Source: Magnetospirillum moscoviense (GTDB lineage: Bacteria; Pseudomonadota; Alphaproteobacteria; Rhodospirillales; Magnetospirillaceae). From it: DNA of 64,000 bases. The stretch lies in the NCBI RefSeq assembly GCF_001650635.1, contig NZ_LWQU01000032.1:1-64000 (forward strand), written 5' to 3'. Below the pieces are notes generated by a model. It made no database searches. It worked only from the letters and a program-made list of their open reading frames with translations, and was not told the origin of the DNA. The translations under genes and the position numbers were made by a program. How positions within the stretch are numbered: the stretch's first letter is position 1; every line of letters starts with the position of its first letter. Of the stretch, positions 40,724 to 49,955 are shown piece by piece.

Positions 40724-41313
40724 GTGTTTCTCCTGATCGATAATTACGACAGCTTCACCTACAACCTTTGGCACTATCTGGGCGAACTGGGTGTCGAGGT
40801 CGAGGTGCGGCGTAACGACGCGCTGACCGTCGAGCAGGCGCTGGCGATGCGGCCGGAAGGCATCGTCATCTCGCCCGGCCCGTGCGATCCCGACCGCGCC
40901 GGCATCTGCCTGGACCTGATCAAGGCCGCCGCCGGAAAGGTGCCGATGTTCGGCGTCTGCCTGGGCGAGCAATCCATGGGCCAGGCCTTCGGCGGCCGCG
41001 TGGTGCGGGCACCCGAGCCGATGCACGGCAAGGTCGACACCATCCACCATGACGGCACCGGCATCTTCGAAGGATTGCCCTCGCCGTTCCGGGCGACCCG
41101 CTACCATTCGCTGGTGGTCGAGCGCGCCTCGCTGCCCCATTGCCTGCACGTCTCGGCCTGGACCGAGGATGGGCTGATCATGGGACTGGCGCACAACGAC
41201 GTCGCCGCCTGGGGGGTGCAGTTCCACCCCGAAAGCATCGAGACCGAGCATGGCCATTCCATGCTGCGAAACTTCATCGCGCTTTGCCGCAAAGCCCAAG
41301 GGAACGCTGCCTG

Positions 41314-41314
<1 letters not shown>
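40724..41314 (+). CDS. trpG: Anthranilate synthase component II (glutamine amidotransferase)
   Basis: TrpG supplies ammonia to TrpE. The 196-residue class I amidotransferase starts at a GTG ([14 protein letters not shown]), with AGGTGG upstream. The nucleophile is Cys79 in [12 protein letters not shown] and the His/Glu pair lies in [13 protein letters not shown]. The usual GVCLGHQ reads GVCLGEQ here. Its stop overlaps the trpD start by one base. It is 8.6 kb away from trpE. Confidence 0.95.
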
Positions 41315-42366
<1,052 letters not shown>

Positions 42367-42368
42367 TC

Positions 42369-43169
42369 ATGTCCACCGTCCTTGACCGCATCTGCGATGA
42401 GAAGCGCAAGCAGGTCACCGAGCAGAAAAGCCGCCGGCCGATCCAGGAATTGTTGAAGCGCGCCCAGGACCAGGCCACGCCGCGGGGGTTCGCCAAGGCG
42501 CTGACCGCCAAGGTCGAAGCCGGCGGCATCGGATTGATCGCCGAAATCAAGAAGGCGTCGCCGTCGGCCGGGGTGATCCGCAAGGATTTCAAGCCGGCGC
42601 AATTGGCCCGCGCCTATCAGCGCGGCGGCGCCACCTGCCTGTCGGTGCTGACCGACCAGAAATTCTTCCAGGGCTCGGACGCCGATCTGGGCGAGGCGCG
42701 CTCGAATTGCGACCTGCCGGTGATCCGCAAGGATTTCATGGTCGATCCCTATCAGGTGATCGAGGCCCGCGCCCTGGGTGCCGACTGCATCTTGCTGATC
42801 GTCGGCGCCCTACCCGATGCCGATCTGGCGTCCCTTGAAGACATCGCCCTGGGCTATGGCATGGACGTGCTGATCGAGGTGCATGACGAGGCCGAGTTGG
42901 AACGCGCCCTGAAGCTGAAATCGCCGCTGATCGGCATCAACAACCGCGACCTGCGCGTCATGAAGACCGACCTGGCCACCACCGAGCGCCTGGCGCCCCT
43001 GGTGCCGGCCGACCGCCAGATCGTCTGCGAAAGCGGCATCGACAGCCCCGTCGACATCAAGCGCATGGTTGCCGCCGGCGCGCACCGCTTCCTGATCGGC
43101 GAGGCGCTGATGAAGCGCCCCGACGTCGAGATGGCCACCCGCGTCCTGTTGGCCGGCGCCAAGACGTGA
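42369..43169 (+). CDS. trpC: Indole-3-glycerol phosphate synthase
   Basis: TrpC closes the indole ring. The 266-residue TIM barrel begins [15 protein letters not shown] and carries [45 protein letters not shown] and [11 protein letters not shown]. It is a stand-alone TrpC, not fused to TrpF. The ATG at 42369 follows the trpD stop by two bases, and its own stop overlaps moaC. Confidence 0.96.
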   Translation: MSTVLDRICDEKRKQVTEQKSRRPIQELLKRAQDQATPRGFAKALTAKVEAGGIGLIAEIKKASPSAGVIRKDFKPAQLARAYQRGGATCLSVLTDQKFFQGSDADLGEARSNCDLPVIRKDFMVDPYQVIEARALGADCILLIVGALPDADLASLEDIALGYGMDVLIEVHDEAELERALKLKSPLIGINNRDLRVMKTDLATTERLAPLVPADRQIVCESGIDSPVDIKRMVAAGAHRFLIGEALMKRPDVEMATRVLLAGAKT

Positions 43170-43648
43170 GTTCCGAACTCACCCATTTCGACGGGGCCGG
43201 CAACGCGGTGATGGTCGATGTCTCGGCCAAGGACGAGACCGAGCGCGTCGCCATCGCCCAGGGCAAAGTGCTGATGGCGCCGGCCACCATGGCCCTGATC
43301 CAGTCCCGAGGCCTGAAGAAGGGCGACGTGCTGGCGGTGGCGCAACTGGCCGGCATCATGGGGGCCAAGCGCGCGCCTGATCTGATTCCGCTGTGTCACC
43401 CGCTGGCCCTGACCTCGGTCAAGGTCGAGCTGGCGCTGGACACAGAAAACAACGCCGTGCTGATCGAGGCCTTGTGCAAGCTGAAGGGCCGCACCGGCGT
43501 CGAAATGGAAGCGCTGACCGCCGTATCGGTGGCGGCCTTGACCGTCTATGACATGGTCAAGGCGGTCGATAAGGGCCTTCGCATCACCGACATCCGCTTG
43601 ATCCACAAGTCCGGCGGCAAGTCCGGCACCTGGGAGGCCAGCCCATGA
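43166..43648 (+). CDS. moaC: Cyclic pyranopterin monophosphate synthase
   Basis: MoaC acts with MoaA in the first step of molybdopterin synthesis. The 160-residue protein has [49 protein letters not shown] and [10 protein letters not shown]. The GTG start overlaps the trpC stop (GTGA). The trpC-moaC-moeA-lexA order is a conserved alphaproteobacterial arrangement. Confidence 0.96.
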   Translation: MSSELTHFDGAGNAVMVDVSAKDETERVAIAQGKVLMAPATMALIQSRGLKKGDVLAVAQLAGIMGAKRAPDLIPLCHPLALTSVKVELALDTENNAVLIEALCKLKGRTGVEMEALTAVSVAALTVYDMVKAVDKGLRITDIRLIHKSGGKSGTWEASP

Positions 43649-44847
43649 TCACCGTCGATGTCGCCCTGGAACGGGTGCTGGCCGGCCTGGCACCGACCGC
43701 GACGGAAGTCGTGGCCCTGCCCGCCGCCCTGGGCCGCGTGCTGGCCGAGGATGCGTGCGCCCGCCTGGCCCATCCGCCCTCGGACGTCTCGGCCATGGAC
43801 GGCTATGCGGTGCGGGCAGAGGACATAGCAGGACCGGGAAGCCGGCTGACGGTGATCGGCGAATCCGGTGCCGGCCATCCCTTTGCCGGCACCATTGGCC
43901 CCGGCCAGACTGTGCGCATCTTCACCGGCGCGCCGATGGCCAAGGGCGCCGATTCGGTGGTGATGCAGGAAGACACGGCGCGCGATGGCGATACCGTCAC
44001 CATCACCGTACCCCAGGCGGCTGGTCGCCATGTTCGCCCGCAAGGCGCCGACTTCTCGGTGGGCGATTGCCTGCTGAAGGCCGGAACCCTGCTGGGGCCG
44101 CGCCAGATCGGCCTGGCGGCGGCGATGAACCTGCCGTGGCTGACGGTGCGCCGCCGGCCGCGCATCGCCATCTTGTCCACTGGAGACGAGATCGTCATGC
44201 CGGGCGATCCGGTCGGCACCGCCCAGATCGTGTCGTCCAACGGCCCGGCCCTGGCCGCCATAATCGCCCAGGCCGGCGGTGAACCGGTGCAGTTGGGCAT
44301 CGCCAAGGACAGCCGCGACTCGCTGTCGGCGATGATCAAGGCCGCGGCCGGCTGCGACCTTCTGGTCACCTCGGGCGGCGCCTCGGTCGGCGATTACGAT
44401 CTGGTTCAGGACGTGCTGGCCGAACAGGGGCTGGAGCTGGATTTCTGGAAGATCGCCATCCGCCCCGGCAAGCCCTTGATGTACGGCAAATTGAAGCATG
44501 TGCCGGTGCTGGGCCTGCCGGGAAATCCGGTCTCGGCCATGGTGTGCGCCTATGTCTTCCTGTTGCCGATGCTGCGCGCCTTGCAGGGGCTGACCCCGGT
44601 GGTCCCGCCGGTCGCCGCCCGCCTGGGCGGCCCGGTCAAGGCCAATGACGGCCGCCAGGATTATCAGCGCGCCCGCCTGGAACGCCGGCCCGACGGCAGC
44701 CTGGTCGCCACCCCCTTTCCCCGCCAGGATTCGGCGGTGGTCTCGGGCCTGGCCGCCGCCGGCTGCCTGCTGATCCGCCCGCCCCACGCCCCCGAAGGCA
44801 AGGAAGGCGACCCGGTCCTGGTCATGCCGCTGCCGGACGGGGGCTAA
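43645..44847 (+). CDS. moeA: Molybdopterin molybdenumtransferase
   Basis: MoeA inserts molybdate into adenylylated molybdopterin. The 400-residue protein has [49 protein letters not shown], and the C-terminal [10 protein letters not shown] and [11 protein letters not shown]. It overlaps moaC by four bases. Confidence 0.95.
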   Translation: MITVDVALERVLAGLAPTATEVVALPAALGRVLAEDACARLAHPPSDVSAMDGYAVRAEDIAGPGSRLTVIGESGAGHPFAGTIGPGQTVRIFTGAPMAKGADSVVMQEDTARDGDTVTITVPQAAGRHVRPQGADFSVGDCLLKAGTLLGPRQIGLAAAMNLPWLTVRRRPRIAILSTGDEIVMPGDPVGTAQIVSSNGPALAAIIAQAGGEPVQLGIAKDSRDSLSAMIKAAAGCDLLVTSGGASVGDYDLVQDVLAEQGLELDFWKIAIRPGKPLMYGKLKHVPVLGLPGNPVSAMVCAYVFLLPMLRALQGLTPVVPPVAARLGGPVKANDGRQDYQRARLERRPDGSLVATPFPRQDSAVVSGLAAAGCLLIRPPHAPEGKEGDPVLVMPLPDGG

Positions 44848-44862
44848 GCCCGAATTCTTTGC

Positions 44863-44891
44863 TTGACGCTCACCGGGAACAGGCATAGAAC
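44863..44891 (+). promoter_or_regulatory. lexA promoter with alphaproteobacterial SOS box
   Basis: GAAC-AGGCATA-GAAC (44877-44891) is an exact GAAC-N7-GAAC box, the complement of the alphaproteobacterial LexA site GTTC-N7-GTTC. A -35 TTGACG (44863-44868) places the -10 (ATAGAA, 44885) inside the box, so LexA binding would block its own promoter. Confidence 0.85.
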
Positions 44892-44916
44892 AAAGCCAAC
44901 CGTTTTGGCTTTGTTC
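44888..44916. promoter_or_regulatory. Perfect 12-bp dyad in the lexA leader
   Basis: GAACAAAGCCAA (44888-44899) and TTGGCTTTGTTC (44905-44916) form a perfect inverted repeat around CCGTT. It shares its first GAAC with the SOS box and ends in GTTC. It may be a second operator element, or a hairpin at the start of the lexA message or at the end of the moeA message. Confidence 0.65.
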
Positions 44917-44951
44917 CGCACAATGTGCGGTCCGGGTGGGAGTGATCGGCG

Positions 44952-45662
44952 ATGCTGACCCGCAAACAGTACGAATTGCTGATGTTTATTGACGAACGCC
45001 TGCGGGCCTCGGGCATCTCGCCGTCCTTCGACGAAATGAAGGAAGCGCTGGACCTCAAGTCGAAATCGGGCATCCACCGTCTGATCACCGGGCTCGAGGA
45101 ACGCGGCTTCATCCGCCGCCTGGCCCACCGCGCCCGGGCGCTGGAAGTGGTGAAGCTGCCCGAGAACCAGGGCGATCAGCCGCTGCCGGCACCGTCGCCC
45201 CGTTTCTCGCCCAACGTCATCAAGGGTGATTTCAGCCAGACGGTGCTGGCCGGCGCCGCCATGGTCGCTTCGGCCGCCGACGCGGTGTCGCTGCCGCTTT
45301 ATGGCAAGATCGCCGCCGGCACGCCGATCGAGGCCCTGCGCGACCATTCCTCGACCGTCGAGGTGCCGGCCGCCTTGCTGGGCGGCGGCGAACATTACGC
45401 CTTGTCGGTCGAGGGCGATTCGATGATCGATGCCGGCATCTTCGACGGCGACACCGTGCTGATCCGCCGCTGCGACAGCGCCGAGGCCGGCACCATCGTC
45501 GTCGCCCTGGTCGATGGCGAGGAAGTGACCCTGAAGCGGCTGCGCCGCAAGGGCGCCTCGATCGCGCTGGAACCGGCCAACAAGAAGTACGAAACCCGTA
45601 TCTTCCCGCCCGACCGAGTGCGGGTCCAGGGCCGCCTGGTCGGCCTGATGCGGTCTTATTGA
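44952..45662 (+). CDS. lexA: LexA SOS repressor
   Basis: The 236-residue protein begins [21 protein letters not shown] with the winged-helix DNA-binding domain (about 1-65). The self-cleavage Ala-Gly lies in [13 protein letters not shown], the catalytic Ser in [11 protein letters not shown], and the catalytic Lys in [10 protein letters not shown]. RecA-stimulated cleavage derepresses SOS genes. An SOS box overlaps its promoter. Confidence 0.97.
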   Translation: MLTRKQYELLMFIDERLRASGISPSFDEMKEALDLKSKSGIHRLITGLEERGFIRRLAHRARALEVVKLPENQGDQPLPAPSPRFSPNVIKGDFSQTVLAGAAMVASAADAVSLPLYGKIAAGTPIEALRDHSSTVEVPAALLGGGEHYALSVEGDSMIDAGIFDGDTVLIRRCDSAEAGTIVVALVDGEEVTLKRLRRKGASIALEPANKKYETRIFPPDRVRVQGRLVGLMRSY

Positions 45663-45664
45663 TC

Positions 45665-45889
45665 ATGCCCGGATTGACCGCCATGCCGATGACCGCCACC
45701 CTTCGTTTCCGCTTCGACCTGGATGGCCGCCCGGTGGCCGACGGCCCGGGCGAGATGAACGTCACCTATCTGGGCCGCGTCAACCGCAAGGCCGCCGAGG
45801 CCGACGCCCGGCGCCGGTTCGAGGAATGGCGCAGCCTGTCCAGTTCGCTGTCGCGCCGCTGGTCCAGCAACCAGGTGGTGGTCAGCTGA
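45665..45889 (+). CDS. 74-residue protein, unknown
   Basis: The frame begins two bases after the lexA stop and encodes a basic, soluble protein with RFRFDLDGRPVADGPG and NRKAAEADARRRFEEWRSL. I recognise no family. Close spacing behind lexA suggests co-transcription and possible SOS control. Internal ATGs at 45683 and 45689 are alternative starts. Confidence 0.5.
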   Translation: MPGLTAMPMTATLRFRFDLDGRPVADGPGEMNVTYLGRVNRKAAEADARRRFEEWRSLSSSLSRRWSSNQVVVS

Positions 45890-45923
45890 CAGGCTGAAGA
45901 CGCTGTTCCCCGATTCTTTGCTC

Positions 45924-45954
45924 GGCCGGCCCACGACTAAAGACGGGGCCGGCC
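45924..45954. terminator. Hairpin after the lexA unit
   Basis: GGCCGGCCC and GGGCCGGCC form a perfect 9-bp stem around 13 bases, 35 bases past the small gene. No U-tract follows, so termination efficiency is uncertain. Confidence 0.4.
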
Positions 45955-46081
45955 GTGACCCGCGCGTCCCTTCCCCGCCTCCAGCGCCGGATTTGCCCCG
46001 CTTTGCCCTAAACACAAAATCATGGTGTCAAACGTCCCACCCTTGGGCATACTTGCAGGCCTAAGTTTGGGGGCTGGCGAA

Positions 46082-46783
46082 ATGCCGGGTACGGCGCCAA
46101 AGAAGCATCACGGCAAGAATCGGGCGCCAATTCCGGCCGCCGCGGCAGATTCGATGCAGCCCCGCTTCATTCACGATGCTAACCAATGCTTGCATGTCAT
46201 CAGATTGGCGGCCGAGACATTGCGGCTTGACGCGACCGATGGCCGGCTGGACATCCAGCGCGTGGTGCGCCGCGCCGATGCCATCTTGAATCAGGTCGAG
46301 GAACTGGCCGCGCTGATCGCCGAATCCCGACCGCTGGCCGAGACACCGGCCAGTATTCATGCCGAGGTCGAGGCTGGCGCCGATTCCGACGGCGAAACCC
46401 GCCCGCGAATCCTGCTGGCCGACGACGAGGCCTTGTCCTCGATGATGCTGGCGGAATATCTGGAACGGGCGGGCTACACTGTCGATATCGCCTATGACGG
46501 TCTGGCTGCGCTGGGGTTTTGCCGTTCGTCGCTTTATACCGCCGTGGTCACCGACATCCGCATGCCCGGGCTGGACGGCCACCAATTGATTTCACAGTTG
46601 GCGGAAATTCAACCGGGCACGCCGGTCATCATCGTGACCGGACACCTGGACCCCGGCGCACCTGGCGATTTGGGCGCCAATGTGACGGGTATTTTGTCGA
46701 AGCCATTCAATCCGGCCGAACTGAAACGACGGCTCGACGAACTGGCGGGGCCGAATTCGACGCCTTTTCAGGATCACGCGTGA
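46082..46783 (+). CDS. Response regulator with N-terminal DHp-like helices
   Basis: The C-terminal half (about 107-225 of 233) is a receiver domain: ILLADDEALSSMML, phospho-acceptor Asp in AVVTDIRMPGLDG, and VIIVTG and GILSKPFNPAEL. The N-terminal half has RFIHDANQCLHVIRLAAETLRL and a second helix, which resembles the His-Asp box of a histidine kinase dimerisation domain but has no ATPase domain after it. An in-frame ATG at 46022 is an alternative start. It is 10 bases upstream of a LuxR-type regulator, a likely partner. Confidence 0.7.
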   Translation: MPGTAPKKHHGKNRAPIPAAAADSMQPRFIHDANQCLHVIRLAAETLRLDATDGRLDIQRVVRRADAILNQVEELAALIAESRPLAETPASIHAEVEAGADSDGETRPRILLADDEALSSMMLAEYLERAGYTVDIAYDGLAALGFCRSSLYTAVVTDIRMPGLDGHQLISQLAEIQPGTPVIIVTGHLDPGAPGDLGANVTGILSKPFNPAELKRRLDELAGPNSTPFQDHA

Positions 46784-46793
46784 GGGGGAAACC

Positions 46794-47474
46794 ATGCACA
46801 TCCTGTTAGCCGACGACCATGCGATGGTTCGTGATGGCCTGGTCCCGTTCCTGGAACGGGTGGGACCCGACGTCACGGTGATCGAGGCCGCTTCGCTGGA
46901 CGAGGCCCTGACGCGGGGCGTTGGCTGCTCGGATCTGGCGCTGGCGATCCTTGACCTATACATGCCGGGGATGGATCGCCTGGCGGGCCTGGATCGTTTC
47001 AAGGCGGCCTTCCCGTCGGTGCCGGTGCTGATCTTGTCGGGATCGACCAAGCCCGACGATGCCTTCGCCGCCATCGAAGCCGGCGCGGCAGGCTATATTC
47101 CCAAGACCATGCGCGGCGAAACCATTATCGGCGTGCTGCGGCTGGTTCTTTCGGGCGAAAAATACGTGCCGCCCTTCTTGTTCGAACACCGCGATATGGT
47201 GCGCGGTACGGCCGAGCAGGCCGAGCCCAGCTTGCCGCCAGGTTCGCCGATCGCGTTGTTGACGCCGCGCGAGCGCGACATCTTGAACCAGATCGTCGAT
47301 GGCGCCCCCAACAAGGTCATCGCCCGGGCGCTTGACCTGCAGGAAGTGACGGTCAAAGCCCACTTGCGCAACATGTTCCGCAAATTGGGAGTGGCCAACC
47401 GGACCGAAGCCGCCCGCATCGCGCTGATGGCCGGAATTTCCGGAAACAAGGCCTCCTCGGGCCGCCCGGTCTGA
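46794..47474 (+). CDS. NarL/FixJ-type response regulator
   Basis: The 226-residue protein has an N-terminal receiver (MHILLADDHAMVRDG, Asp in LAILDLYMPGMD, Lys in GYIPKTMRGE) and a C-terminal LuxR helix-turn-helix (LTPRERDILNQIVDGAPNKVIARAL, split at the turn, then VKAHLRNMFRKLGVANRTEA). It should bind DNA when phosphorylated. A GAGGGGGAAACC site precedes the start. No complete histidine kinase gene is adjacent. Confidence 0.9.
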   Translation: MHILLADDHAMVRDGLVPFLERVGPDVTVIEAASLDEALTRGVGCSDLALAILDLYMPGMDRLAGLDRFKAAFPSVPVLILSGSTKPDDAFAAIEAGAAGYIPKTMRGETIIGVLRLVLSGEKYVPPFLFEHRDMVRGTAEQAEPSLPPGSPIALLTPRERDILNQIVDGAPNKVIARALDLQEVTVKAHLRNMFRKLGVANRTEAARIALMAGISGNKASSGRPV

Positions 47475-47497
47475 TTGCAGGCCTTTGAAATGCCCGC

Positions 47498-48085
47498 TCA
47501 GGCGGCGCGAGCCCCCTCGACGCACCCAGAGACGGCGGACAAATAGGCGCGAAGCGCGATGCGCCCCCGCTCGCCATCACCATCCTCGACCGCCTTGGCC
47601 AAGCTGGCGCGCACCGCGCCGGCCTGTTCGACGCGCGCGATCGCGTCGAAGATTTGCCATAGCGTCAGGCCGATGCGGCTAAGAATCGGGTTGTGGCTGC
47701 CACGCATCAGCCGCGCGCCCCAATCGCCGCCGGCAAGGATCGCATTGGCGGTCTGGCGTCGTTCATCCGGCGTGGCCTGGGCCAAATGAACGCTCAGGCG
47801 GGCGCCGATCAGTTCCTCGACCGCCTGCAACAGGGCCAGGCCGGCCCCATCGACCACGAACACCCCGCAATGGGATCGGCTATGCGCCAACCCCATCGAG
47901 GTCAGCTGGCACAAGGCCTCGCGCAGGGGCGTGCGCGAGACGCGAAGCCGCGCCGATTGAACCTTTTCGTCAAGGCGAGCGCCGGGAAGCAGGCTACCAG
48001 TGACGATCTCGATGGCGAGTTGCAGGGCAACCTGCTCCGCCAGGGTCATCTTAGGTTTTGCCTGTCCGCTGCCAATACCAGACAT
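47498..48085 (-). CDS. GntR-family (FCD-type) transcriptional regulator
   Basis: The 195-residue protein has an N-terminal winged helix (ARLDEKVQSARLRVSRTPLREAL, then HCGVFVV) and an all-helical C-terminal FCD-type ligand domain. It is slightly shorter than most FCD regulators. The start at 48085 is chosen because a -10-like TATAAT lies only 20 bases upstream of it, inside the longer frame. It is divergent from the type I secretion genes and could regulate them. Ligand unknown. Confidence 0.75.
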   Translation of the reverse strand: MSGIGSGQAKPKMTLAEQVALQLAIEIVTGSLLPGARLDEKVQSARLRVSRTPLREALCQLTSMGLAHSRSHCGVFVVDGAGLALLQAVEELIGARLSVHLAQATPDERRQTANAILAGGDWGARLMRGSHNPILSRIGLTLWQIFDAIARVEQAGAVRASLAKAVEDGDGERGRIALRAYLSAVSGCVEGARAA

Positions 48086-48386
48086 CAAGAAATCGCCATA
48101 CACAATTATACCGTACGGGTGCATTTTTAGCAGGTTTGCACCTCTTTGAGTAGCATTTTTCACAAGCCGCCAAACGCGGCCGCGCTTCGGCTGTCGTTTA
48201 TTGCTTTATAAATCAACGTGATCGGGTTATATCTTCTAATGGTGGGTCATCCTGGCCATACTTGGAATGCCTGGCTTCGATAGTTTTCCCGGCATTTCAA
48301 TCGGTGTATAAGGATGCCGCGCGGGTGAAAGCGGCGAAATGATGTTCGCGCCTTTGGCTCCGAGTTGGTTTCAGGGGGAAGTCTTC
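48086..48386. other. Intergenic regulatory region between the GntR gene and tolC
   Basis: This stretch of about 300 bases is notably AT-rich compared with its surroundings, especially 48098-48130 and 48190-48250 (GCTTTATAAATC, GGTTATATCTTC). It holds no convincing gene. It should contain the divergent promoters of the GntR regulator and the secretion operon. Confidence 0.5.
48105..48110 (-). promoter_or_regulatory. -10-like element of the GntR-type gene
   Basis: The minus strand reads TATAAT, a consensus -10, 20 bases before the chosen start codon. A good -35 is not visible at 16-18 bases. Confidence 0.35.
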
Positions 48387-49901
48387 TTGTCCGTCCAGTC
48401 TATCCGCTCTCTGCTTCTGGCATCCGGCGCCATGGTCGCCGTGCTGCTCGCCTTCGCGCCTGCTTCCGACGCGCAGACTCTGCTCGATGAACTGCGTACC
48501 GCCAACGAAAACCACCCGAAGCTGCAATCCAAGCGCAACGCCGTCGGCTCCAGCACCGAGGGAATCGGCGTCGCCCGCTCCGGCTATCTGCCGACCGTCA
48601 AGGTCACCGGCGATTCCGGCCCCGAATATGTCGATAGCCCGACCCGGCGCACCACCGAAGGCCACCGTTACTACAAGGGCCGTGAAACCGCCGGCATCAC
48701 CGTCACCCAGAAGATCTTCGACGGCTTCTCGACCGACGCCCAGGTCGATCAGGCCAAGGCCGCCAAGGCCATGGCCGAGGCCGATCTGCGCGTCGCCCGC
48801 AAGATGGTCTTTTCCGAGGGCATGAGCGCCTATGTCGAGGTCTTGCGCTACCACAAGATGATTCAGCTGGCGCGCGAAAGCGAACGCAAGATCGCCGAGC
48901 AGCAGAACCTGGAAGACGAGCGTGTGCAAAAGGGCTCGGGCATTGCCGCCGACGTCCTGGCCGCCAAGCAGCGCCTGCAGGTGGCCAAGGTCCGCCGCCT
49001 GGCCTATGAGCGCGATTTCCAGGTCTACGCCTCGATCTTCGCCCAGAATTTCGGCCACGCTCCGGAAGTGTCCAAGATGAGCGACCCGCCGATTCCGGCG
49101 ACGGTCCTGCCGATCGAACTGGAATCGGCCTTGCGTGCCGCCGAGGACGAAAGCCCGATGGTCGAGACCGCGTCGTTCAAGATCGAGTCCTTGAGCGAGC
49201 AGAAGCGGGTGATGGAAGCCGGCTACTTCCCGACGCTGGACCTGATCGGCAAGGCCAATTACGAAAACGACAAGAACGCCACGCTGGGCGTGCGCCGCGA
49301 CTGGTCGCTGCTGCTGACCGCCACTTGGGAGCTGTTCTCGGGCTTCAAGACCGATTCCCAGGTCGCCCAGGCCACCTTCAATGCCACCGCCGCCAAGGAT
49401 GATCACCTGGATGCCATGCGCACTGTCGCCAACGAAGTGCGCAGCGCCTGGCACAAGCTGAACAACGCCAAGGAAAGCCTGGACCTGCAAGACAACGCCG
49501 CCATCCTGGCGGAAGAGGTTTGGGAAGCGAAGAAGAAGCAGCGCGACGCCGGCAAGGCCACCGTCCAGGAAGTGCTGGACGAGGAAAACGCCATCATCCT
49601 GGCCCAGATCGAGCGCACCCAGGCCTATTACAACATCATCAAGCATTCCTATGAATTACTGGCCGGCATCGGCCGCCTGGAATTGCCGGTGATCGAGCAG
49701 GCCGCCACGCTGCCGCCGCAATATCCCGGCCGCATGGCCGTCCCGACCGCGCGCGACCTGAACCGTCAGCAATCAGGCGCCAGTTCGCTGGCTGCCGTGC
49801 CGGTTTCGGCCCACAAGGACGAGGCCGAGGGCGTCCGCTCGCGCATGTCCGATCTGCTGCGTCAATCCGACCAGTCCGCCGCCCGTAAGGGCCAAAGGTA
49901 G
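48387..49901 (+). CDS. TolC-family outer membrane channel of a type I secretion system
   Basis: The 504-residue protein starts at a TTG (SVQSIRSLLLASGAMVAVLLAF) directly behind AGGGGGAAG, and has a signal peptide cleaved near SDAQ. The mature protein shows the two homologous TolC halves with long helices: ENHPKLQSKRNAVGSS, TVTQKIFDGFSTDAQVDQAK, and LTATWELFSGFKTDSQVAQA, LDLQDNAAILAEEVWEAKK. An ATG at 48339 is the alternative start. It is the first gene of a three-gene operon with ABC and HlyD partners. Confidence 0.9.
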   Translation: MSVQSIRSLLLASGAMVAVLLAFAPASDAQTLLDELRTANENHPKLQSKRNAVGSSTEGIGVARSGYLPTVKVTGDSGPEYVDSPTRRTTEGHRYYKGRETAGITVTQKIFDGFSTDAQVDQAKAAKAMAEADLRVARKMVFSEGMSAYVEVLRYHKMIQLARESERKIAEQQNLEDERVQKGSGIAADVLAAKQRLQVAKVRRLAYERDFQVYASIFAQNFGHAPEVSKMSDPPIPATVLPIELESALRAAEDESPMVETASFKIESLSEQKRVMEAGYFPTLDLIGKANYENDKNATLGVRRDWSLLLTATWELFSGFKTDSQVAQATFNATAAKDDHLDAMRTVANEVRSAWHKLNNAKESLDLQDNAAILAEEVWEAKKKQRDAGKATVQEVLDEENAIILAQIERTQAYYNIIKHSYELLAGIGRLELPVIEQAATLPPQYPGRMAVPTARDLNRQQSGASSLAAVPVSAHKDEAEGVRSRMSDLLRQSDQSAARKGQR

Positions 49902-49955
49902 GCTGGAGCGCACATTTCGTTTGCGTGACGCGCAACCTCGGGCAAGAGTCTGGGC

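Noticed and set aside
41140-41313. Upstream extension of trpD
   Set aside because: It overlaps trpG in another frame and lacks similarity to TrpD. The ATG at 41314 overlaps the trpG stop as expected.
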